Positions 1 through 5,153 of a stretch of 5,153 nucleotides of DNA are shown here, piece after piece (the first letter of the stretch is position 1; every line of letters starts with the position of its first letter). The stretch covers positions 1 to 5,153 of the forward strand of contig CALFXN010000084.1 in assembly GCA_937957815.1 (NCBI GenBank), in the 5' to 3' direction. Source of the DNA: an uncultured Synergistales bacterium. GTDB lineage: Bacteria; Synergistota; Synergistia; Synergistales; Aminobacteriaceae. The notes under the pieces are model-generated. The model had not been told where the DNA came from. It saw only the letters and a program-made list of their open reading frames with translations, and did no database searches. Position numbers and translations under genes: made by a program.

Positions 1-952
1 CGAGCGCTCCGCAGCGGTGAAGGATTTCTTCGGCGTCCTCCTTCGCGACCACGAGACAGAATCCGATCCCGAGATTGAAGACCCGGCGCATTTCCTGCTC
101 GTCGACGCCCGTCCCGGCGATGACGTCGAATATCGCCGGGCGTTTCCACGATGCGTAATCGATGTCGACGTCGAGATCTTTGGGGATGACGCGGATGATA
201 TTGCCGTAAAGTCCGCCGCCCGTAATGTGCGCCATTCCCCTGATTTTTCCGGTTCCTGCCAGGGAGAGGACCTGCCTGACGTAGAGCCTCGTCGGGCGGA
301 TGAGCGCGCGTCCGAGGGGTTCGTCGAGAGGATCGATCGTTGCGGACACGTCGTACGAGTTGTCTCCGAAGAGGACCTTCCGGACGAGCGAGAATCCGTT
401 ACTGTGAATTCCCGAACTTGCGAGGCCGATCAGGACGTCGCCTTTTCCAACCCGGCTTCCGTCGATGACGTCCGACTCCCGGACCATGCCTGCGGCAAAT
501 CCCGCGAGATCGAACCCGTCCGCCGGGTAGACTCCCGGCATTTCCGCCGTCTCGCCTCCGAGGAGGGCGCACCCGCTCTGAGAACATGCGTCGGCGATCC
601 CTTCGACCACCGCCGACATGAGAGAGACGTCGAGACGCCCACAGGCGATATAGTCAAGGAAGAAGAGCGGACGGGCGCCGCAGGTGACGAGATCGTTCAC
701 GTTCATCGCGACGAGGTCCTGTCCGAGTCCGCGGTATTCGCCGACCATCTTCGCGACTTCGAGTTTCGTCCCGACGCCGTCGCAGCACCCCGCGATGAGC
801 AGGTCCCCGTCGACGCGATACAGACCGGAAAATCCTCCGATTCCTCCGATGGCTCGCGGATCCGATGGCATCTTCGAAACGATCCGTTTGATCACGTCGA
901 CCCAGAGATCTCCTCCCTCGATATCGACGCCTGCATCCTTATAGAGCGACAT
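1..952 (-). CDS. purM: Phosphoribosylformylglycinamidine cyclo-ligase (AIR synthetase), 3' end cut by window edge
   Basis: Cytoplasmic enzyme of purine step 5, which uses ATP to close FGAM into the imidazole ring of AIR. The open frame runs off the left edge, with 317 codons visible. The family is usually about 330-350 residues, so perhaps 15-30 C-terminal residues are missing. Motifs seen, numbered from the chosen start: YKDAGVDIE at 4-12; DGVGTKL at 58-64 (ATP-binding segment); GQDLVAMNVNDLVTCGARP at 77-95; GGETAEMPG at 132-140; ASSGIHSNGFSLVRK at 178-192; HITGGG at 242-247; NLGIGF near 293-298. These cover both the N- and C-terminal AIRS domains. I chose the ATG at 952 because the GGAGG at 968-964 then sits 11 nt upstream, the same spacing as for purF. 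The ATG at 961 (three residues longer) would be only 2 nt from it. The gene overlaps the purF end by 14 nt, which suggests translational coupling. No broken motif is seen. Identity is very secure; the exact start is moderately secure. Confidence 0.97.
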   Translation of the reverse strand, partial: MSLYKDAGVDIEGGDLWVDVIKRIVSKMPSDPRAIGGIGGFSGLYRVDGDLLIAGCCDGVGTKLEVAKMVGEYRGLGQDLVAMNVNDLVTCGARPLFFLDYIACGRLDVSLMSAVVEGIADACSQSGCALLGGETAEMPGVYPADGFDLAGFAAGMVRESDVIDGSRVGKGDVLIGLASSGIHSNGFSLVRKVLFGDNSYDVSATIDPLDEPLGRALIRPTRLYVRQVLSLAGTGKIRGMAHITGGGLYGNIIRVIPKDLDVDIDYASWKRPAIFDVIAGTGVDEQEMRRVFNLGIGFCLVVAKEDAEEILHRCGAL

Positions 953-2315
953 CCCGGACATCTCCTCCCTCTTCAAGATATTTTCCCGAGAAGCAAGCCG
1001 TACAGACTCCGTTTTCGCCGAGACCGATCGCCTCGACGAGATCTTCCTCCGGGAGATATTCGAGCGAATCCGCCCCGACCTCCGCCCCGAGTTGCCTGAC
1101 GTTCATCCGTGCGGCCGCGAGCTCGACGCGTGTCGGAGTATCGATTCCATAGTAGCAGGGAAAGCGGACGGGGGGCGAGGAGACGCGCATGTGAACGGCG
1201 GATGCCCCCGCTGACTTGATCATCGTGATCATTCTCTGACACGTCGTTCCCCGGACGATCGAATCGTCGACGACGACCACCGATTTTCCGGCGAGAACTC
1301 CCGTGATGGGGTTGAGCTTGATGCGGACACCCAGTTCCCGAACGCGCTGCGTCGGCTCGATGAATGTCCGTCCGACGTATCGGTTCCTGACGACCGCGGT
1401 TTCGTGGGAAAGACCGCTCTCCTGTGCGAACCCCATCGCAGCGATCGTTCCGCTGTCGGGCATACCCGATACGATGTCGGCTCCGGTCGCGGGACCTTTT
1501 CGTGCGAGACGCCGGCCGAGTTCCTTTCTGACGGCATACACGGACTTGCCCTCGATAACGCTGTCGGGACGCGCGAAGTAGACGAACTCGAAGGAGCAGA
1601 GACGATGCGTATGCGTTTCCATCGGAATCCGGAGCGATCTCGGACCATCCGGTCCAAGTACGACGACCTCTCCGGGGTCGATATCACGGATCGTCGTCGC
1701 GCCGACAAGATCCAAAGCGCACGTTTCGGACGAGACGTACCACACGTCACCGCGTTTGCCGATGACGAGCGGGCGGAATCCCCACGGATCTCTGACCGCC
1801 ACGAGCGTGTCGTCGATGAGAAGCGTGAGGGAATATGCGCCGACGAGGCGGGTCAGGGAATCGACGAGTGCGTCGATCGGGCGCTTGTGCGGCTGGTGCG
1901 CCACCAGATGAAGGATGACCTCTGTGTCCGTTGTGGACTGGAAAATGGCTCCGCGGCTCTCGAGCATTGTCTTGAGCCCTTCCGCGTTCGTCAGATTTCC
2001 GTTGTGGGCGACCGCGACGGAGCCTCTGGACGTCGTCGAGATGAGGGGCTGCGCATTCGCAAGATCGGATCCTCCCGACGTGGAATAGCGGACGTGACCG
2101 ATCGCGCAGTGAACGGACCGGCGGGCGAGGTCGCCCTGGTCCAGCGCCGCGTGGACCAGGCCGTTTCCTTTTATTGACGCGATCCGTCCGTCGTCTCCGA
2201 TCCACGCGACCCCGGTAGATTCCTGACCGCGATGCTGCAACGCGTACAGACCGAGATAGACTTCCTCGAGAACGGGGTTTCCCTTCGGGGAGTACGCGCC
2301 GAACACGCCGCACAT
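939..2315 (-). CDS. purF: Amidophosphoribosyltransferase (glutamine PRPP amidotransferase), [4Fe-4S] type
   Basis: Catalyses the first committed step of purine synthesis: PRPP plus glutamine gives 5-phosphoribosylamine, glutamate and pyrophosphate. It is complete, 458 residues, ending in TAA. The N-terminal part is a class II (Ntn-type) glutaminase: Cys2 would become the N-terminal nucleophile after Met removal, followed by GVFG, QHRGQESTG at 27-35, GHVRYSTSG at 73-81 and AHNGNLTN at 103-110. The C-terminal part is a phosphoribosyltransferase domain with the flexible loop VGRTFIEP at 314-321 and the PRPP-binding motif VVVVDDSIVRGTT at 346-358. Cys240, Cys387, Cys438 and Cys441 fall where B. 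subtilis PurF carries its four [4Fe-4S] ligands (mature C236, C382, C437, C440), so a cluster is inferred. The start at 2315 is chosen because it gives Met-Cys-Gly and has GGAGG 11 nt upstream. The frame stays open to an ATG at 2375, but that would lie within purL. It begins 1 nt after the purL stop and overlaps purM. Allosteric feedback by AMP/GMP is known for the family but not tested here. Confidence 0.98.
   Translation of the reverse strand: MCGVFGAYSPKGNPVLEEVYLGLYALQHRGQESTGVAWIGDDGRIASIKGNGLVHAALDQGDLARRSVHCAIGHVRYSTSGGSDLANAQPLISTTSRGSVAVAHNGNLTNAEGLKTMLESRGAIFQSTTDTEVILHLVAHQPHKRPIDALVDSLTRLVGAYSLTLLIDDTLVAVRDPWGFRPLVIGKRGDVWYVSSETCALDLVGATTIRDIDPGEVVVLGPDGPRSLRIPMETHTHRLCSFEFVYFARPDSVIEGKSVYAVRKELGRRLARKGPATGADIVSGMPDSGTIAAMGFAQESGLSHETAVVRNRYVGRTFIEPTQRVRELGVRIKLNPITGVLAGKSVVVVDDSIVRGTTCQRMITMIKSAGASAVHMRVSSPPVRFPCYYGIDTPTRVELAAARMNVRQLGAEVGADSLEYLPEEDLVEAIGLGENGVCTACFSGKYLEEGGDVRDVAL
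962..968 (-). promoter_or_regulatory. Ribosome binding site of purM, inside the purF 3' end
   Basis: The minus strand reads GGGAGGAG just before two possible purM starts. GGAGG lies 11 nt from the ATG at 952 and 2 nt from the ATG at 961, which favours 952. The same bases encode the Glu-Glu-Gly-Gly near the PurF C-terminus, so the site is embedded in purF coding sequence. Confidence 0.7.
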
Positions 2316-2316
2316 C

Positions 2317-4497
2317 TCAGTTATGTCCTCCGGAGATCGTAGCGGAAGAACGGAACGCGCTTCCCATATCGCCAAGGGTGAGCGTAATCAGTTCGCCGAT
2401 CCTGAGAGAGTCGCCTCCGGCTACACCGATGCGGAAGCAGGGAAACCCGCGCCAGAGTTCCTCGAATGTCCCTGACATACGATCGGAGACAGCGTAGACG
2501 GCGCGCGGTCCTCCCTCGCCGAAAAGGGTACCGAGCGTATCCAGGACCGCAGGGAGGTCGATGGAGGCACCGATGCCGCTCGCGAGCGCTTCATGGACGA
2601 GAGCGACCGAAAGCCCCCCCCCTGCCAGCGCCCGTCCGCTCCGGGCGCACCGTTCCCTTGCCGTGGCGCGCGCGCGGGAGCAGAACAGCCGTTCGGCTTC
2701 CGCGTCGAACCGGACCGGGCGTCCGGGAACGGAGCCGGAAATGGTTTGCTGATAACGGCTTCCGGAAAGGGATCCCTCCGGCCGTCCGACGAGATACACC
2801 AGGTCCCCTGCCTTCCAGTTGCCAGAGGGAATCCAGGAAAGCGGCGCTTCGATCAGTCCGACGACGCCGATGACCGGTGTCGGGAGGATGGCGCCGGACG
2901 CGCTCTCGTTGTAGAGGCTGACATTTCCGGAAACGATGGGACACTGAAGCTCTTTTCCGCAGAAGGCGATTCCTCTGACGACTTCCGAGAGCTCGTAGTA
3001 TTGCTCGGGTTTTTCGGGAGATGGGAAATTGAGACAATCCGTAGCGCCGATTGCGGCCGCTCCGGCGACCGATACCGCGCGAATGCCGCAGGCAAAGGAT
3101 TCCGCGCCGCCCTCGAACGGATCGAGCCGGCACTTCCACGGCTCGGACTCCAGAGCAACCGCGAGCATGTTGCCGTTTTCCCTGATTCTCAGAAGGGAAA
3201 CGGGCGCTCCGGGACCGACGATCGTGTTGGTCTGAACCATGGAGTCGTACTGCTCGTATATCCAACTCTTGTCAGCCGTGGAGGGCGACGAGAGGATTTC
3301 CAGGAGAGCGTCCGCGTGATTCGTTCCCGTCGGTGCGGTTTCCGCGTGGCTGGAGACCCTGCGGGATTCGTAGTCGGGAGATCGGCTTTCCCAGTGCGCT
3401 TCGGGACAATCGTCGACGATCAGCGATGCGGGAAGGGAAACGATTTCCTCTCCGTACCACCGCACGACGTAACGGTCGCCCTCAGTGACCTTGCCGATGA
3501 CGGCGCAGTCGAGTCCCCAGTGTTCCGCGACGTGTGCGACCGAATCGTAATCTTCGGGCAGGACGATGAGAAGCATCCGCTCCTGCGATTCGGAGAGGGC
3601 TATTTCCCATGGCTGCATGCCTTCAGCCCGGAGCGGGACTCGATCGAAGTCGACGACCATTCCGACGCCGCTTTTCGCGGCGATTTCGCTGCTCGAAGAC
3701 GTGATTCCCGCGGCTCCCATATCCTGCATGCAAACGATGAGCCCTTTGTCGCGCAGTTCGAGGCATGCCTCGATGAGGAGCTTTTCGATGAATGGGTCAC
3801 CGATCTGGATCGAAGGTCTGCTCGCCTTCGAATCTTCCGAGAGTTCCACGGATGCGAACGCGGCGCCCGCTATGCCGTCCCGTCCCGTTTTCGACCCGAG
3901 GATGACGACGAGTTGTTCGGGGCGGGCCGTTTTCGAGCTGATGACGTCCTCTCTGCGGACGATGCCGAGACAGAGCGCGTTCAGAAGCGGATTGTCGGAA
4001 TACGAGCCGTCGTACATCGTCTTGCCGCCGACGGTGGGAACTCCGACGGCGTTGCCGTATCCCGCGACGCCGCTCACGATGCCGGTCGAAAGGGATTGCG
4101 TTCTCGGATGCGATGGGTCGCCGAAGAAGAGGCCGTCCATCGAGGCAATCGGCCGCGCGCCGAGGGCGAGTATGTCCCTGATGATTCCTCCGACGCCGGT
4201 CGCCGCTCCCTGATACGGAGCGACGGCCGACGGATGGTTGTGGCTTTCGACCTTGAAGGCGACGCCGTATCCATGGCCAATATCCACGATTCCGGCATTT
4301 TCGCCCGGGCCGGCCCACACACGCTCGCTTTTGTTCGGAAGCGTCCTGAGAAGGGGCTTCGTGGATTTATAGCTGCAGTGTTCGGACCACATGACGCCGA
4401 GAATCCGGAGTTCCGTCTCGGTCGGTTCCCTTCCGAGGGTCCGCACGATGAAATCGTACTCGTCGGTACGCAGTCCCGCCTTTTTAAAGTCTGTCAT
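2317..4497 (-). CDS. purL: Phosphoribosylformylglycinamidine synthase subunit PurL (short form)
   Basis: Synthetase subunit of FGAM synthetase (step 4). It uses ATP and ammonia supplied by PurQ to amidate FGAR. Length is 726 residues, close to the 742 of B. subtilis PurL, with no fused glutaminase domain; the family therefore predicts a complex with PurQ and PurS. First half: VMWSEHCSYKSTK at 35-47 with the conserved His40; ESHNHPSAVAPYQGAATGVGG at 84-104 (His-rich active-site and ATP segment, residues split by Tyr95); RDILALGARP at 107-116; VPTVGGK at 153-159; GRDGIAGAAFAS at 205-216; QDMGAAGITSSSSE at 258-271; ESQERM at 303-308. Second half: YDSMVQTNTIVGPG at 417-430; DPFEGG at 459-464; TDCLNFPSPEKPE at 486-498; PIVSGNVSLYNES at 520-532; LFGEGGPR at 658-665. 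The ATG at 4497 is chosen because GGGAGG ends 8 nt upstream; the frame stays open to 4899, but only inside purQ. An oddity is GRALAGGG at 621-628, where relatives usually carry HD-x-S-(D/E)-GG, partly encoded by nine consecutive G bases. The frame itself is intact. Confidence 0.98.
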   Translation of the reverse strand: MTDFKKAGLRTDEYDFIVRTLGREPTETELRILGVMWSEHCSYKSTKPLLRTLPNKSERVWAGPGENAGIVDIGHGYGVAFKVESHNHPSAVAPYQGAATGVGGIIRDILALGARPIASMDGLFFGDPSHPRTQSLSTGIVSGVAGYGNAVGVPTVGGKTMYDGSYSDNPLLNALCLGIVRREDVISSKTARPEQLVVILGSKTGRDGIAGAAFASVELSEDSKASRPSIQIGDPFIEKLLIEACLELRDKGLIVCMQDMGAAGITSSSSEIAAKSGVGMVVDFDRVPLRAEGMQPWEIALSESQERMLLIVLPEDYDSVAHVAEHWGLDCAVIGKVTEGDRYVVRWYGEEIVSLPASLIVDDCPEAHWESRSPDYESRRVSSHAETAPTGTNHADALLEILSSPSTADKSWIYEQYDSMVQTNTIVGPGAPVSLLRIRENGNMLAVALESEPWKCRLDPFEGGAESFACGIRAVSVAGAAAIGATDCLNFPSPEKPEQYYELSEVVRGIAFCGKELQCPIVSGNVSLYNESASGAILPTPVIGVVGLIEAPLSWIPSGNWKAGDLVYLVGRPEGSLSGSRYQQTISGSVPGRPVRFDAEAERLFCSRARATARERCARSGRALAGGGLSVALVHEALASGIGASIDLPAVLDTLGTLFGEGGPRAVYAVSDRMSGTFEELWRGFPCFRIGVAGGDSLRIGELITLTLGDMGSAFRSSATISGGHN
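2326..2331 (-). promoter_or_regulatory. Ribosome binding site of purF, inside the purL 3' end
   Basis: The minus strand reads GGAGGA, with GGAGG ending 11 nt before the purF ATG at 2315. The purL TGA (2319-2317) lies between the site and the start, and one G separates stop from start. Ribosomes ending purL would therefore stop essentially on the purF start, a typical coupling arrangement. The site decides the purF start in favour of Met-Cys-Gly over the upstream ATG at 2375. Confidence 0.75.
2614..2622 (-). repeat. Nine-G homopolymer inside purL
   Basis: Nine consecutive C bases on the plus strand are nine G bases in the purL sense strand, encoding Gly626-Gly627-Gly628. The reading frame is intact as given. 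Adding one G would bring a TGA into frame about a dozen codons later (near 2591), and removing one would replace roughly the last 100 residues with unrelated sequence. The tract is thus either a natural slippage-prone site or a place where assembly errors are likely. Confidence 0.9.
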
Positions 4498-5153
4498 CAC
4501 GCTGACCTCCCGTACGTCCAGTCGCGAACGCCCTTCCAGAAATCCGTGCCGTCGGGATTGCCTGAAAACGTATCTGCGCCGAACCGGGAGCGTGTCTCGG
4601 GGTCGAGCAGGAGGTCTTCGGCGCGTTCGGGGTGAGGCATCAGTCCGAGGACATTTCCCCGTTCGTTGACGATCCCGGCGATGTTGTTCATTGCTCCGTT
4701 CGGATTGGTCGCGTCGTCGACGCGACCGTCCGGCGACGCGTAACGGAATACGACCTGCCGACGTCGTTCGAGATCGCGAAGTTCGTCCGGTGGCAGGAAA
4801 TACAGCCCCTCGTAGTGCGCGATCGGGAAACTGACGATCTGATGATCCCGGAACGTTCGCGTAAATGGAGTATCCGTCCGTTCGACGCGAAGCGTGCATG
4901 GACGGCAGATGAAGCGAAGCGACCTGTTGGCGAGGAGTGCGCCGGGGAGAAGCCGGGACTCCGTCAGGACCTGGAATCCGTTGCAGATTCCGACGACCAG
5001 TCCGCCGGAATCCGCGTGGCGTGACACGGCTTCCATGATCGGAGATCTGGCGGCCATGGCACCGCAGCGAAGGTAGTCTCCATAGGAAAATCCCCCGGGA
5101 AGGACGACGAGATCCGTCCCGGAAGGGAGCTGCGACTGCTTGTGCCAGACGAA
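4497..5153 (-). CDS. purQ: Phosphoribosylformylglycinamidine synthase subunit PurQ (glutaminase), 5' end cut by window edge
   Basis: Class I glutamine amidotransferase subunit that hydrolyses glutamine and passes ammonia to PurL for FGAR to FGAM conversion. The frame enters from the right edge, with 218 residues visible. By comparison with B. subtilis PurQ (about 227 residues), some 30 N-terminal residues are missing. Numbered from the first visible residue: VVLPGGFSYGDYLRCGA at 16-32 (oxyanion-loop region), GICNGFQ at 55-61 with nucleophile Cys57, RFICRP near 80-85, GIVNERGNVLGLMPHPER ending at 177 with His174 and Glu176 completing the Cys-His-Glu triad. The ATG at 5057 is an internal Met after LRCGA, not the start. 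After the HPER motif there are 41 residues, about 11 more than in B. subtilis, apparently an insertion before the final DG-x-x-FW helix. The stop TGA overlaps the purL start by 1 nt, fitting equimolar production of two subunits of one complex. The partner purS would be expected just upstream, beyond the window. Confidence 0.97.
   Translation of the reverse strand, partial: FVWHKQSQLPSGTDLVVLPGGFSYGDYLRCGAMAARSPIMEAVSRHADSGGLVVGICNGFQVLTESRLLPGALLANRSLRFICRPCTLRVERTDTPFTRTFRDHQIVSFPIAHYEGLYFLPPDELRDLERRRQVVFRYASPDGRVDDATNPNGAMNNIAGIVNERGNVLGLMPHPERAEDLLLDPETRSRFGADTFSGNPDGTDFWKGVRDWTYGRSA
4506..4511 (-). promoter_or_regulatory. Ribosome binding site of purL, inside the purQ 3' end
   Basis: The minus strand reads GGGAGG, ending 8 nt before the purL ATG at 4497. 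It overlaps the codons of the last PurQ residues (Gly-Arg-Ser-Ala). The purQ TGA shares its final A with the purL ATG (TGATG), so termination and reinitiation are coincident. A GTG directly before the ATG (at 4500) is a weaker alternative start. Confidence 0.75.

Noticed and set aside
17..1099. A 360-codon plus-strand open frame opposite purM and the purF end
   Set aside because: Also in exact codon register with purM; it runs across the purM-purF boundary and has low-complexity charged composition. The real gene is purM on the minus strand, whose frame runs off the left edge.
1404..2177. A 257-codon plus-strand open frame opposite purF
   Set aside because: Same register effect against purF; the minus-strand frame has complete family motifs and this one has none.
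2591..3265. A minus-strand overlapping frame in purL ending just past the G9 tract, considered as a slippage product
   Set aside because: The translation is Arg-rich with no recognisable features, and nothing suggests programmed frameshifting such as a slippery heptamer with a clear downstream structure. It matters only as the frame entered if the G tract gained one base.
2593..4635. A 680-codon open frame on the plus strand opposite purL
   Set aside because: It is in exact codon register with purL, so it stays open simply because purL avoids TTA, CTA and TCA codons, as GC-rich genes do. The translation is rich in Arg, Asp and Gly with no recognisable domain.
4498..4899. Possible 134-residue N-terminal extension of PurL
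   Set aside because: The frame is open but lies wholly inside purQ, is Arg-rich and unlike any PurL N-terminus; the ATG at 4497 has a good Shine-Dalgarno and gives a normal PurL length.
4632..5024. A 130-codon plus-strand open frame opposite purQ
   Set aside because: In codon register with purQ and without recognisable protein features; purQ explains the region.
4497..5057. A shorter PurQ starting at the ATG at 5057
   Set aside because: Conserved PurQ sequence (PGGFSYGDYLRCGA) continues upstream of this Met to the window edge, so the Met is internal.

Overview
This is a fully coding piece of a de novo purine biosynthesis operon. Four genes lie head to tail on the minus strand, in transcription order purQ (5' end cut off by the right edge), purL, purF and purM (3' end cut off by the left edge). 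All four were identified by reading their translations and recognising family motifs; no database search was run.

Layout, right to left. Positions 5153-4497 hold PurQ, the glutaminase subunit of FGAM synthetase. Positions 4497-2317 hold PurL, the synthetase subunit, in its short form without a fused glutaminase domain. Positions 2315-939 hold PurF, amidophosphoribosyltransferase, of the Bacillus type with four candidate [4Fe-4S] cysteines. Positions 952-1 hold PurM, AIR synthetase. The junctions are extremely tight: a TGATG overlap of 1 nt between purQ and purL, a 1-nt gap between purL and purF, and a 14-nt overlap (23 nt with the alternative start) between purF and purM. Each downstream gene has a GGAGG-type Shine-Dalgarno sequence inside the preceding gene. 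There is no intergenic stretch, so no promoter, riboswitch, terminator, RNA gene, mobile element or CRISPR can be placed here, and I see none.

How they work together: PurF commits PRPP and glutamine to phosphoribosylamine (step 1). After steps outside the window, PurQ and PurL, normally with the small protein PurS, convert FGAR to FGAM (step 4), and PurM closes the ring to AIR (step 5). The short PurL plus separate PurQ implies a purS gene, most likely just upstream of purQ and outside the window. The order Q-L-F-M matches the Bacillus subtilis pur operon (purEKBCSQLFMNHD), so purN, purH or purD could follow purM.

Organism: a GC-rich bacterium (roughly 60% GC by eye, not counted) that avoids TTA, CTA and TCA codons. 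Gene order and PurF type resemble Bacillota and other phyla sharing this arrangement, but I cannot name a phylum.

The window is ordinary housekeeping DNA and I do not find an undescribed system. The points most worth a second look are a degenerate glycine-rich motif in the second half of PurL, encoded across a nine-G homopolymer, and an Fe-S-type PurF that appears to start directly at Met-Cys with no propeptide.
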